A stretch of DNA of 35,079 bases from Frigidibacter sp. ROC022 (GCF_024723735.1 NZ_JANQDU010000008.1:1-35079), one strand, 5' to 3'; shown: positions 23,782-31,865, counted from the stretch's first letter. The notes: generated by a model from the sequence alone, not told the origin. Numbers and translations are program-made.

Positions 23782-24735
23782 ATGAAATACGCCAAGACCG
23801 AAGCCAAGGCCCATGCGCGTGAGACGATGCGCGGCATCTGGGCCGCGGCGCTGAATCCGTTCGATGAGACCCTGGCCCTGGACGAGGTCGGGCTGCGCCG
23901 CAACATCCGGCACTGGATCGACGATCTTGGCATTCAGGGCCTGTTCATCGCCGGAAAGCAGGGTGAGTTCTGGTCGTTGTCGCTGGACGAGCGCAAGCGG
24001 AACATGAGCCTTGCGGTCGAGGAATGCGCCGGCAAGGCGGGCACGATCATGTCGATCTCGGACCAGAGCGTCGATACGGTGCTGGAGCTCGGCCGCCACG
24101 CGCAGGACTGCGGCGCCGACTATGTCGTCGTCCATGCGCCGATGCTCAGCTTCTGCCACGACCGCGACGAGGTGCTCTACAACTACTACAAGTATCTCTG
24201 CGACCGGCTCGATATCGGCATCGCGATGTGGAGCCACCCCGACAGCGGCTACCTGATGGCGCCCGAGACCTGCGCCCGGATTGCCGAACTGCCCAACATC
24301 ATGGCGATCAAATATTCGGTCCCGCGCGAGATGTATGTGCGGCTGACGCAGATGGTGGGCGACAAGATCCTGGTCTCGACCTCGGCCGAGGATGACTGGC
24401 TCGACAATATCGAGGAGCTTGGCTGGCAGCTCTATCTCTGCTCGTCGCCGCCCTACCAGATCCAGACCAGAAACGATCAGCGGATGAACGAATATACCGA
24501 ACTGGCCTTCGCCGGGAAATTCGACCAGGCGCGGCGGGTGCGCGACAGTCTGAACCCGGTGCGCGAGGCGATCCGCTCGACCAAGCCGGGCGGCAAGCCG
24601 ACGGCGCATGGCAAGTACTGGCAGAGCCTGCTGGGCCAGGTCGGCGGACGGGTGCGGCATCCGATGCTGGAACTCACCGAGGCCGAGAAGGCGGCCACCC
24701 GCGCGGCTTTCGAGAGCTGCGGTCTGCGGCTCTGA
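23782..24735 (+). CDS. Dihydrodipicolinate synthase/NAL-family lyase of unknown substrate
   Basis: This 317-aa class I aldolase-fold protein has Schiff-base Lys177 in NIMAIKYSVP and the G-x-x-G-E turn at 58-62 (GKQGEF). Relative to E. coli DapA, the proton-relay residues are changed: the Thr pair of GTTGE is Lys59-Gln60, the TPYYN tyrosines are replaced by APMLS (about 119-123), and Tyr133 of YNVP is Trp150 in AMWSHP. It is therefore not lysine-biosynthetic DapA. Hydratase-aldolases of aromatic catabolism share the fold and also lack the TPYYN motif. With a LysR regulator, aldehyde dehydrogenase and ring-cleavage dioxygenase nearby, a retro-aldol or deamination/dehydration step giving a semialdehyde is plausible but unproven. 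GGGAG lies upstream of the ATG. Confidence 0.85.
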   Translation: MKYAKTEAKAHARETMRGIWAAALNPFDETLALDEVGLRRNIRHWIDDLGIQGLFIAGKQGEFWSLSLDERKRNMSLAVEECAGKAGTIMSISDQSVDTVLELGRHAQDCGADYVVVHAPMLSFCHDRDEVLYNYYKYLCDRLDIGIAMWSHPDSGYLMAPETCARIAELPNIMAIKYSVPREMYVRLTQMVGDKILVSTSAEDDWLDNIEELGWQLYLCSSPPYQIQTRNDQRMNEYTELAFAGKFDQARRVRDSLNPVREAIRSTKPGGKPTAHGKYWQSLLGQVGGRVRHPMLELTEAEKAATRAAFESCGLRL

Positions 24736-24757
24736 GCGATGCAGCACAGGCCCGGCG

Positions 24758-25642
24758 ATGACGGGTGAGCTCCTGGCCCTGCTGGCGGCGCTTGCCTATG
24801 GCGTCGCCGGGGTGGCGATCGTCCGGGGCAAGGCCACGGCGCAGGGTGACAACGGTGTCTTTCTTTCGGTCCTGGCGACGGCCGTTCTGACCTTCGCGCT
24901 CTGGCTCGGCTGGGGCAGGGTGCCGCCGCGGGAGCTGGCCGATCCCGCGCATGCGCTGCCGCTGGCGGTCTTTGCCCTGGCCGGGCTGTTCTCGATCGCG
25001 TTCGGACGGCAGACCATGTATCGCGCGACGGAGCGGATCGGCGCGGTCAGGGCCAGCCTGCTGCGCCGGTTGACGCCGGTTTTCGCGCTGCCCTTCGCCT
25101 ATCTGCTGCTTGCCCAGCTTCCCGGCGCCCGGACAATCCTGGGCGGTGCGGTGATCGTCGCCGGCGTGCTCTTCTACCGGCCCGGTTCGGACCGGACGGC
25201 GGGGGATGTCCCGGCGGCGGGGGTGTTGCTGGGTATCGCTTCGGCGGCGTTCTATGCGGCGGCCTATACCTTGCGCCGATTCGGGATGGACTGGCTGCCG
25301 GATGCGGCGCTCGGCGCCTGCATCGGTGCCTTGACCGGTTGCCTGTGGTTCGTGGCGGGCGCGCTGCTGCGCCGCGACCGGGGACAGGCCCTGCGCCGGC
25401 TCCTGGCGGACCGGGGGCGGTGGCACTGGCTGACGGCCCTGTCTCTCAGCATCGGCCAGACACTCCAATTCTTCGCGCTGAAATCGGCCGCAGTCGCGGT
25501 GGTCGCCGTCATCGGCACGATGGAGGTCTTCTTTTCGGCGGCGCTGGTGATGGCGATGGGCGGGGTCCGGGCGGTGCCGATCGCCCGGCTGGCCCCGGCG
25601 GCGGCCCTGGCCGCGATCGGCACGGCGCTCCTGCTGCTCTGA
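24758..25642 (+). CDS. EamA/DMT-family membrane transporter
   Basis: This 294-aa inner-membrane protein has about ten hydrophobic helices in two EamA repeats (LLALLAALAYGVAGVAIVRG at the start and VLLGIASAAFYAAAYTLRRF after the middle). FGRQTMYRATERIGAVRASLL and the later IGQTLQFFALKSAAVAVVAV are the paired family motifs at the ends of helices 3 and 8. The family exports or imports small metabolites such as amino acids; direction and substrate are unknown here. The ATG at 24758, 22 nt after the lyase stop, suggests co-transcription with that gene under the LysR regulator. The preceding ribosome-binding site is weak (CCCGGCG). Confidence 0.85.
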   Translation: MTGELLALLAALAYGVAGVAIVRGKATAQGDNGVFLSVLATAVLTFALWLGWGRVPPRELADPAHALPLAVFALAGLFSIAFGRQTMYRATERIGAVRASLLRRLTPVFALPFAYLLLAQLPGARTILGGAVIVAGVLFYRPGSDRTAGDVPAAGVLLGIASAAFYAAAYTLRRFGMDWLPDAALGACIGALTGCLWFVAGALLRRDRGQALRRLLADRGRWHWLTALSLSIGQTLQFFALKSAAVAVVAVIGTMEVFFSAALVMAMGGVRAVPIARLAPAAALAAIGTALLLL

Positions 25643-25650
25643 TCCGGCCA

Positions 25651-25671
25651 GATATCAGCAACACGGATACC
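25651..25671. promoter_or_regulatory. LysR-type operator upstream of the dioxygenase/ABC operon
   Basis: GATATC-N9-GATACC has the same layout as the site at 22572-22592, with 5 of 6 inverted positions kept and T-N11-A at its core. The AGATATC half is identical in sequence. It lies 111-131 bp upstream of the dioxygenase ATG, just before an AT-rich stretch (25672-25710) that probably contains the promoter; CTGAAA (25680-25685) and CTATCT (25703-25708), 17 nt apart, are possible but weak hexamers. Confidence 0.6.
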
Positions 25672-25781
25672 CACTTTCTCTGAAACAAATATTCCTTTAG
25701 CACTATCTCGCCTAGGCTCTGTCGCGCAACGCGATCGCCCTTCGTGCGGCGCGCTGGCGGATCATATTGGAGGACGACCGA

Positions 25782-26345
25782 ATGACCGAACATCCGACGC
25801 TGAAGCCGTTCAATTTCAAGAAATGGGTCGCCGACAATGCCGACAAGCTGCGTCCGCCGGTCGGCAACCAGCTTCTGCACAAGGAAGGCGACATGATCAT
25901 CATGGTCGTCGGCGGTCCCAATACACGGGTCGACTTTCACGACGATCCGGTCGAGGAATGGTTCTTCCAGCAGAAGGGCGACATGATGCTGAAGATCGCC
26001 GATGGCGGCGAGATCTATGACGTGCCGGTGCGCGAGGGCGAGGTGTTCCTGCTGCCGCCGCATGTGCGGCACGCGCCGCAGCGGCCGCAGGAGGGCTCGA
26101 TCGGCATCGTGGTCGAGGCACCGCGCCAGCCCGGCATGGTCGAGGGATTCGAGTGGTATTGCTTCAACTGTTCGGCAAGGGTGCACCGCGAGGAAGTCTC
26201 GCTGGACGGGCCCGGCGGGATCGTCACCGCGCTGCCGAAGATCTACGATGCCTTTCACGAGAGCATCGAAGCCCGGACCTGCCCGGAATGCGGGACCGTG
26301 CATCCGGGCAAGGGCAAGCCGCCCGAGGGCTGGGTTCAGCTCTAA
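25782..26345 (+). CDS. nbaC: 3-hydroxyanthranilate 3,4-dioxygenase
   Basis: This Fe(II) cupin dioxygenase opens 3-hydroxyanthranilate to 2-amino-3-carboxymuconate semialdehyde. The protein is 187 aa. Every active-site residue known from the Cupriavidus enzyme is present: iron ligands His53, Glu59 and His97, substrate-binding Arg49, Arg101 and Glu112. The bacterial rubredoxin-like second metal site is intact as C127-x2-C130 (CFNC) and C167-x2-C170 (CPEC). The start at 25782 has GGAGG 8 nt upstream; an in-frame ATG at 25767 overlaps that site and is rejected. It leads the operon with the ABC importer and has a LysR-type site in its promoter region. No ACMS decarboxylase is found nearby, so the fate of the product is open; spontaneous cyclisation to quinolinate is possible. 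Confidence 0.95.
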   Translation: MTEHPTLKPFNFKKWVADNADKLRPPVGNQLLHKEGDMIIMVVGGPNTRVDFHDDPVEEWFFQQKGDMMLKIADGGEIYDVPVREGEVFLLPPHVRHAPQRPQEGSIGIVVEAPRQPGMVEGFEWYCFNCSARVHREEVSLDGPGGIVTALPKIYDAFHESIEARTCPECGTVHPGKGKPPEGWVQL

Positions 26346-26398
26346 CAAGAATGACCGCGCGCGGACCAAACCGCGGCGCACAAACCAGGGAGACGATG

Positions 26399-27568
26399 AT
26401 GAAAGCAAAGGGATTATTGATCGGGATCGGCCTCGCGGCGACGCTGGCCCTGCCGAGCCAGGCCGAGGATGCGGTGGAGATCGGCATGATCACCACCCTG
26501 TCGGGACCGGCGGGCTATCTGGGGCAGGACATCCGCGATGCCTTCCAGTTGGCGATCGACATGGAAGGCGGCACTCTGGGTGGCGTCCCGGTGGAACTGA
26601 AGGTCGAGGACGACGGGTTGAACCCCGGCAAGGGCCGCGAGATCGCCGAGGGCTTCATCCAGAATGACGGGATCAAGCTGCTGACCGGCATCGTGTTCTC
26701 GAACGTCGCGATGGCGGTGGTGCCCGAAGTGCTGGACGGCGGCGATTTCTACGTCAGCCCGAACGCCGGGCCGTCGCCGCTGGCGGGCAAGGGCTGCGAC
26801 CAGAACTACTTCGTCGTTTCCTGGCAGAATGACGCGCTGCACGAGCCGGCCGGGGTCGCGGCCAGCGATGCCGGATACAAGACGGCCTATGTTCTGGCGC
26901 CGAACTACCAGGCCGGCAAGGATGCCATCGCCGGCTTCAAGCGGACCTTCACGGGCGAGATCGTCGGTGAAACCTACACCCCGCTGGGCCAGACCGATTT
27001 CGCTTCGGCCATGGCCGAGATCCGCGCTGCGGCGCCGGATGTCGTCTATGAATTCTATCCGGGAGGCATGGGGATTGCCTTCCTCAAGCAGTATTCGCAG
27101 GCCGGACTGACCGGGCAGATCCCGCTGGTCCTGTCCGAACCGTCGCTTGACGCGGTGATCCTCAAGGCGGTCGGCGACGCGGCGGTCGGCGTGCAGCTGA
27201 CCTCGCATTGGAACGAGGATTTCGACAACGCGTCGAACAAGGCTTTCGTGGCGGCCTGGAAGGAAGCCTATCCGGACCGTCCGATGACGACCTATGCGAG
27301 CCAGGGCTACGATACCGCCCTGCTGATCGCCTCGGCGCTGAATGCGGCGGGCAGCCCGGAAAACGAGGACGCTTTCCGCGAAGCCCTGCGCAAGGCCGAG
27401 TTCGAGTCGGTTCGCGGCGCCTTCAAGTTCGGCGCCAACCAGCATCCGATTCAGGACTGGTATCTGCTGAAGATCGAGGCCGGCGCCGATGGCTCGGCGA
27501 CGACCACGACGCAGAAGAAGCTGCTGTCGGACTATGGCGACCCCTACATGAGCCAGTGCAAGATGTAG
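26399..27568 (+). CDS. Branched-chain-amino-acid-type ABC transporter substrate-binding protein
   Basis: This is a 389-aa periplasmic binding protein of the Leu/Ile/Val-binding (HAAT) family. It has a signal peptide (MKAKGLLIGIGLAATLALPS, cleavage near SQA-ED), followed by VEIGMITTLSGPAGYLGQDI, the typical mature start, and DDGLNPGKGREIAEGFIQ. Members of this clade often bind aromatic acids instead of Leu/Ile/Val, and the 3-hydroxyanthranilate dioxygenase gene directly upstream points that way. Two adjacent ATGs exist (26396, 26399); the second is 6 nt from AGGGAG and is preferred. A strong hairpin follows before the permease genes, which would favour higher expression of the binding protein. 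Confidence 0.92.
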   Translation: MKAKGLLIGIGLAATLALPSQAEDAVEIGMITTLSGPAGYLGQDIRDAFQLAIDMEGGTLGGVPVELKVEDDGLNPGKGREIAEGFIQNDGIKLLTGIVFSNVAMAVVPEVLDGGDFYVSPNAGPSPLAGKGCDQNYFVVSWQNDALHEPAGVAASDAGYKTAYVLAPNYQAGKDAIAGFKRTFTGEIVGETYTPLGQTDFASAMAEIRAAAPDVVYEFYPGGMGIAFLKQYSQAGLTGQIPLVLSEPSLDAVILKAVGDAAVGVQLTSHWNEDFDNASNKAFVAAWKEAYPDRPMTTYASQGYDTALLIASALNAAGSPENEDAFREALRKAEFESVRGAFKFGANQHPIQDWYLLKIEAGADGSATTTTQKKLLSDYGDPYMSQCKM

Positions 27569-27592
27569 GAAGACCCGCTTAGGGCGCAAAGT

Positions 27593-27617
27593 CGGGGGGC
27601 GCGTCTGCCGCCCCCCG
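27593..27617 (+). promoter_or_regulatory. Hairpin between binding-protein and permease genes
   Basis: CGGGGGGCG (27593-27601) pairs perfectly with CGCCCCCCG (27609-27617) around a 7-nt loop, 24 nt after the binding-protein stop. No T-run follows, so it is more likely an RNA-stabilising or partial-termination element. Such hairpins raise the ratio of binding protein to membrane components in many ABC operons. Confidence 0.55.
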
Positions 27618-27659
27618 CGATCCGCACGGCGCACCGGGCCGGCGACGACGGGCGACAAG

Positions 27660-28577
27660 ATGATCCTGATAATCGAACAAATCCTCAACGGCCTGCAATA
27701 CGGCGTCATGCTGTTCCTGCTGGCCGCCGGGCTGACGCTGATCTTCGGCATCATGGGGGTCATCAACCTGGCCCATGGCTCTCTCTACATGGTCGGCGCC
27801 TATGCCGGGACTTGGTTCGCCGCACTGACCGGTTCGTTCTGGCTGGGCCTGCCGGCGGCGCTGATCGCGGCCGCTCTGGCCGGGGCGGCGCTGGAGCTTC
27901 TGGTGATACGGCGGCTCTATCACCGCAGCCATCTCGACCAGGTCCTGGCGACCTTCGCCATCATCCTGATCGCCAATGAAAGCATCACGCTGCTGTTTGG
28001 CCGGCAGCCGGTCTTCACCCTGCTGCCCGAGGCCTTCTCGGGTTCGGTCGAGCTGCTGCCCGGCCTGTTCTACCCGGCCTATCGGTTGCTGATCATCGTC
28101 GCGGGGCTGCTGGTCGCTCTGGGTCTGTCGCTGCTGATCACCCGCACCCGGATCGGCATGCTGGTGCGGGCCGGGGCCACCAACCGCGAAATGGTGCGAG
28201 TCATGGGGGTCGATATCCGGATGCTCTACACGGCGGTCTTCGGCCTCGGCGCCCTGCTGGCGGGACTCGCCGGCTACCTGACCGGGCCGATTTCGGCGGT
28301 GCAGGTGGGCATGGGCGAGCATATCCTGCTGCCTGCCTTCGTCGTCGTGGTGATCGGCGGCACCGGCTCGATCCGCGGCGCCTTCGTCGCGGGCATCACG
28401 CTCGGGGTCATCGACACCTGCCTGCGGGCCTTCCTGCCCGACCTTCTGAACCTGATGATGCCGGTGGCGCAGGCCGATGCGCTTGGCCTCGGCATCTCCT
28501 CGATGGGGATCTATCTGCTGATGGCGATCGTGCTGCTGATCCGGCCCAAGGGCCTGTTCCCGGTCGGTGCGACATGA
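27660..28577 (+). CDS. ABC transporter permease, LivH type
   Basis: This 305-aa inner-membrane subunit of a branched-chain-amino-acid-type importer has eight or so helices. It begins MILIIEQILNGLQYGVMLFL and has the LivH hallmark GLTLIFGIMGVINLAHGSLYM. GATNREMVRVMGVDIRML is the coupling loop to the ATPases, and VVIGGTGSIRGAFVAGI is the conserved final loop. It pairs with the LivM-type permease, whose start overlaps its stop by 4 bp (ATGA). The ligand is set by the binding protein and remains unknown. Confidence 0.93.
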   Translation: MILIIEQILNGLQYGVMLFLLAAGLTLIFGIMGVINLAHGSLYMVGAYAGTWFAALTGSFWLGLPAALIAAALAGAALELLVIRRLYHRSHLDQVLATFAIILIANESITLLFGRQPVFTLLPEAFSGSVELLPGLFYPAYRLLIIVAGLLVALGLSLLITRTRIGMLVRAGATNREMVRVMGVDIRMLYTAVFGLGALLAGLAGYLTGPISAVQVGMGEHILLPAFVVVVIGGTGSIRGAFVAGITLGVIDTCLRAFLPDLLNLMMPVAQADALGLGISSMGIYLLMAIVLLIRPKGLFPVGAT

Positions 28578-29533
28578 GGCAACCCGTCGCGATCCTTCTG
28601 GCGCTGGTGGTGCTGGCCGTGCTGCCGACACTGGCGGCCTGGGCCGGGAGCCCGGCCACGGTGCCGCTGGCCACGAGAATCCTGATCTACGGGATCGCCG
28701 CGGCCAGCCTGAACTTCGCGCTCGGCTACGGCGGGATGATCTCGTTCGGCCATGCCGCCTTCTTCGGCATCGGCGGCTATGTCGTGGCGATCCTCTTTAC
28801 CCACTGGTTCAACGAGGCGCCGATCTTCGGGCTGATCCCCGGCACCAACCAGCTGCTGATCACCCTGCCGCTGGCGATCGTGGTCTCGGGCCTCTTCGCC
28901 GCGGCCATCGGGGCGCTGTCGCTGCGCACTGGCGGGGTGCAGTTCATCATGATCACCCTGGCTTTCGCGCAGATGCTGTTCTTCCTCTTCGTCTCGCTCA
29001 AGGCCTATGGCGGCGAGGACGGGCTTTCGATGCGGCGGCCCGATGCCTTCCTCGGCCTCAACCTGCGCGACCGGCCGACGATGTACTACCTGACCCTGGT
29101 CATCACCGTTCTGTTCTTTGCCGGGCTGCGGCGGCTGGTGCGGTCGTCCTTCGGCACCGTGCTGGACGGCATTCGCCAGAACGAGCGGCGGATGGAGGCG
29201 CTTGGCATCGCCACCTACCGGCACAAGCTGTTCGCCTTCATCCTTTCGGGCATGGGGGTCGGCATGGCCGGTGCGCTGATGGCCAACGCGATGCGCTATG
29301 TCAGCCCCGACATGATGCATTGGTCGCGCTCGGGCGAGCTGATGATCATGGTGATCCTCGGTGGCACCGGCACGCTTCTGGGGCCGCTCTACGGTGCCGC
29401 GGCGCTGCTGCTTCTGGAGACCTGGCTGGCCGGCTGGACCGAGCATTGGAGCCTGGGCGAGGGGCTGGTGCTGCTGGCCGTGGTGATGTTCAGTCGTGGC
29501 GGTCTGATCGCCCTGCTCCGGAGGCGGACATGA
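28574..29533 (+). CDS. ABC transporter permease, LivM type
   Basis: This is the second inner-membrane permease subunit, 319 aa. It opens with a hydrophobic helix and then has the LivM signature LNFALGYGGMISFGHAAFFG. The cytoplasmic coupling loop is GIRQNERRMEALGIATYRHK, followed by VILGGTGTLLGPLYGAA. The start overlaps the LivH-type stop as ATGA, and the end overlaps the start of the LivG-type ATPase by 4 bp. Length is slightly short for LivM but normal for the HAAT clade in Rhodobacteraceae. Confidence 0.93.
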   Translation: MRQPVAILLALVVLAVLPTLAAWAGSPATVPLATRILIYGIAAASLNFALGYGGMISFGHAAFFGIGGYVVAILFTHWFNEAPIFGLIPGTNQLLITLPLAIVVSGLFAAAIGALSLRTGGVQFIMITLAFAQMLFFLFVSLKAYGGEDGLSMRRPDAFLGLNLRDRPTMYYLTLVITVLFFAGLRRLVRSSFGTVLDGIRQNERRMEALGIATYRHKLFAFILSGMGVGMAGALMANAMRYVSPDMMHWSRSGELMIMVILGGTGTLLGPLYGAAALLLLETWLAGWTEHWSLGEGLVLLAVVMFSRGGLIALLRRRT

Positions 29534-30285
29534 GCGCGGTGCTGGAGGTCTCGGGCCTGGTCAAGCGTTTCGGCGGGCTGGTCGCAACCGACCATGTGAC
29601 GCTGGATGTGCAGGCGGGCGAAATCCACGCGCTGATCGGCCCGAACGGGGCCGGCAAGTCGACGCTGATCAACCAGCTCAGCGGCGAGATCGCGCCGGAT
29701 GCCGGAACCATCCGGCTGCTGGGCCGGGACGTCACCCATGAACCGGCCCATGCACGGGTGCGGCTGGGCCTGGGGCGCACCTTTCAGGTGACTTCGTTGC
29801 TGGACGAATGCACGGTCTCCGAAAGCGTGGCGCTGGCGGTGCAGGCCCATGCCGGCGGCAATCTCAAGCTCTGGGACCGGGCGGCGAACCGCACCCCGGT
29901 ACGGACCCGGACCGAGGCGCTGCTGGCCGGCACTGCGCTGGAGCCGCGTGCCGCGATGCGGGCGGCGGACCTGTCGCATGGCGAGCGCAAGCAGCTCGAA
30001 CTGGTCATGGCGCTGGCGCTGGAGCCGAAGCTGATGCTGCTGGACGAGCCGATGGCGGGGCTCGGCCATGTCGAGAGCGGCGAGATGATCGAGGTGCTGC
30101 GCGGCCTGCGCGCGCGCGCCGGGGTGCTGCTGGTGGAACATGACATGGACGCCGTCTTTGCCCTGGCCGACCGGATCTCGGTCCTCGTCTATGGTCAGAT
30201 CGTCGCCTCGGGCTCGGTCGAGGAAATCCGCGAGAACCCCGAGGTCCGGGCGGCCTATCTGGGCGGGGAGGACGAGCTGTGCTGA
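29530..30285 (+). CDS. ABC transporter ATP-binding protein, LivG type
   Basis: This 251-aa ATPase of the importer has Walker A GPNGAGKSTL, Q-loop RTFQVTSLLDECTV, signature LSHGERKQLELVMALAL and Walker B LMLLDEPMAGLG, then LVEHDMDAVFALADRI with the switch His. SHGE in place of SGGQ and the long loop between Q-loop and signature are normal for LivG. The ATG at 29530 overlaps the LivM-type stop. The LivF-type gene begins inside its last codons (GTG at 30279), so all four transport genes are translationally linked. Confidence 0.94.
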   Translation: MSAVLEVSGLVKRFGGLVATDHVTLDVQAGEIHALIGPNGAGKSTLINQLSGEIAPDAGTIRLLGRDVTHEPAHARVRLGLGRTFQVTSLLDECTVSESVALAVQAHAGGNLKLWDRAANRTPVRTRTEALLAGTALEPRAAMRAADLSHGERKQLELVMALALEPKLMLLDEPMAGLGHVESGEMIEVLRGLRARAGVLLVEHDMDAVFALADRISVLVYGQIVASGSVEEIRENPEVRAAYLGGEDELC

Positions 30286-30980
30286 ACATCTCGGGTCTTC
30301 AGGCCGCCTATGGCGCCAGCCAGGTTCTGTTCGATATCTCGCTGGAGCTGAAGAACGGCGAGGTGGTCACGCTGATGGGCCGCAACGGCATGGGCAAGAC
30401 CACGACCGTGCGGGCGCTGATGGGGCTGTTGCCGACGCTGGGCGGGACGCTCAGCTTCGACGGCCAGTCGCTGGCCGGCCGGCCGCCGGAACGGATTGCG
30501 CGGCTGGGGCTCGGTCTGGTTCCCGAAGGGCGGCAGATTTTCCCGACCCTGACGGTGCGCGAGAACCTAGTCGCCACCGCCGCCAACCGCCTGAACCATG
30601 CCGAACCCTGGACCCTGGCGCGGGTCTACGAGCTGTTCCCGCGGCTGGCCGAGCGGGCCGGGCAGGCGGCGGGCACGCTGTCGGGGGGAGAACAGCAGAT
30701 GCTGGCGATCGGCCGGGCGCTGATGACCAACCCGCGGCTGCTGATCCTCGACGAGGCGACCGAGGGGCTGGCGCCGGTGATCCGCACCGAGATCTGGCAC
30801 TGCATCGCGCATCTGAAACAGGCCGGTCAGTCGATCCTGTTGATCGACAAGAACCTTGCGGTGCTCAAGCGGCTCGCCGACCGGCATTACATCGTCGAGA
30901 AGGGGCGCATCGTCTGGACCGGCAGCGGCCCCGACCTGGAGCGCGACGCGGAGAAGGTGCATGGCTGGATCGGGCTCTAG
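30279..30980 (+). CDS. ABC transporter ATP-binding protein, LivF type
   Basis: This is the second ATPase subunit, 233 aa, with Walker A MGRNGMGKTTTVRALMG, GLVPEGRQIFPTLTVRENL (the LivF-specific PEGR.IF segment), signature LSGGEQQMLAIGRALM and Walker B LLILDEATEGLAP. The GTG at 30279 overlaps the LivG-type stop by 7 nt. Its switch region reads LLIDKNLAVLKRL, with Lys-Asn where many LivF have VEQN. The 3' end overlaps the next gene (aspartate-dehydrogenase family) by 20 nt, which ties that enzyme to the importer operon. Confidence 0.93.
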   Translation: MLNISGLQAAYGASQVLFDISLELKNGEVVTLMGRNGMGKTTTVRALMGLLPTLGGTLSFDGQSLAGRPPERIARLGLGLVPEGRQIFPTLTVRENLVATAANRLNHAEPWTLARVYELFPRLAERAGQAAGTLSGGEQQMLAIGRALMTNPRLLILDEATEGLAPVIRTEIWHCIAHLKQAGQSILLIDKNLAVLKRLADRHYIVEKGRIVWTGSGPDLERDAEKVHGWIGL

Positions 30981-31776
30981 ACCACGGCTGGTGCTGATCG
31001 GCTGGGGTGCCATCGCGACGCGGGTCGCGGCGCTTCTGGCCGAACGCCGGGCGCCGGTCGATCTTGTCGGGGTCGCGGTCCGCGATGCCGCGACCGCGCG
31101 CAAGGGCCTGCCCGAAGGGGCGCGGCTGATCGACGATCCGGCGGCGCTGGCCGGGCTGTCGCCTTCGCTGGTGGTCGAGGCGGCGGGCCGGGAAAGTGTC
31201 GCCCCCTGGGCCCGCGCGACGCTGGCCCTGGGCCTGCCCTTCGCCGTCTCATCGACCTCGGCCCTGGCCGACGACCGGCTGCTGGCCGAGCTGATCGGGG
31301 CAGCCCGAACCGATGGCGGTGCCCTGCTGATCCCGCCCGGTGCGCTCGGCGGCGTCGATGCGCTGGCGGCGGCGGGACGGCTGGGCCTGGACTCGGTCGT
31401 GCACGAGATCGTCAAGCCGCCTCGTGCCTGGCGCGGCACCCCGGCCGAGACGCTCTGCGACCTGGACGCCCTGACCGGACCCACGACCTTCTTCGAAGGC
31501 AGCGCACGCGAGGCTGCCGACGCCTTTCCGCAGAACGCCAATGTCGCCCTGATCACCGCGCTGGCCGGGATCGGCCCCGACCGGACCCGGCTGCGGCTGG
31601 TGGCCGATCCTGCGGCGGCGCTGAACGGCCATCACATCCTGGCCGAGGGCGATTTCGGCAGGCTCGACATGCGGCTGGAGAATCGCCCGCTTGCCACGAA
31701 TCCGAAATCCTCGGAACTGACCGCGCTGAACCTGGTGCGGCTGATCGAGAACACCGCCGCCCCGCTGCGCCTCTGA
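30961..31776 (+). CDS. Aspartate dehydrogenase (NadX) family oxidoreductase
   Basis: This 271-aa NAD(P)-dependent enzyme has an N-terminal Rossmann fold (LVLIGWGAIATRVAALL; the third Gly of GxGxxG is Ala19) and a C-terminal domain with the family blocks PPGALGGVDALAAA, FPQNANVALITALAG, and NGHHILAEGDFGRLDMRLEN with the catalytic His, then ATNPKSSELTALNLVRLI. NadX converts L-aspartate and iminoaspartate/oxaloacetate reversibly. The ATG at 30961 lies inside the LivF-type gene (20-nt overlap). A role in NAD synthesis is possible, but location in an ABC-import/ring-cleavage operon suggests it instead removes or adds an amino group on a catabolic intermediate. This is inference. Confidence 0.88.
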   Translation: MAGSGSRPRLVLIGWGAIATRVAALLAERRAPVDLVGVAVRDAATARKGLPEGARLIDDPAALAGLSPSLVVEAAGRESVAPWARATLALGLPFAVSSTSALADDRLLAELIGAARTDGGALLIPPGALGGVDALAAAGRLGLDSVVHEIVKPPRAWRGTPAETLCDLDALTGPTTFFEGSAREAADAFPQNANVALITALAGIGPDRTRLRLVADPAAALNGHHILAEGDFGRLDMRLENRPLATNPKSSELTALNLVRLIENTAAPLRL

Positions 31777-31790
31777 CAGGACTGATCGCC

Positions 31791-31865
31791 ATGGCCCGTC
31801 CATCTGCCTTCACCCTCTTCACCCCGAGCCGGGGCCGCCCGGCCGGCGCGGAGGGCAGGGCATGA
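31791..31865 (+). CDS. Possible 24-codon ORF before the alpha/beta hydrolase
   Basis: An ATG at 31791 (AGGA 9 nt upstream) opens a 24-aa frame starting MARPSAFTLFTPSRGR that ends in TGA overlapping the next gene's ATG as ATGA. It would fill the otherwise empty 85-bp gap and couple translation. No similarity is recognised, and chance is possible. Confidence 0.22.
   Translation: MARPSAFTLFTPSRGRPAGAEGRA

Noticed and set aside
23782-24735. Lysine-biosynthetic DapA
   Set aside because: The Thr/Tyr/Tyr relay residues are all replaced and the context is catabolic.
22591-24747. 718-codon minus-strand frame including the LysR gene
   Set aside because: Only the part from 23556 downward is LysR; the upstream part is antisense to the DHDPS-family gene and crosses the intergenic operator region.
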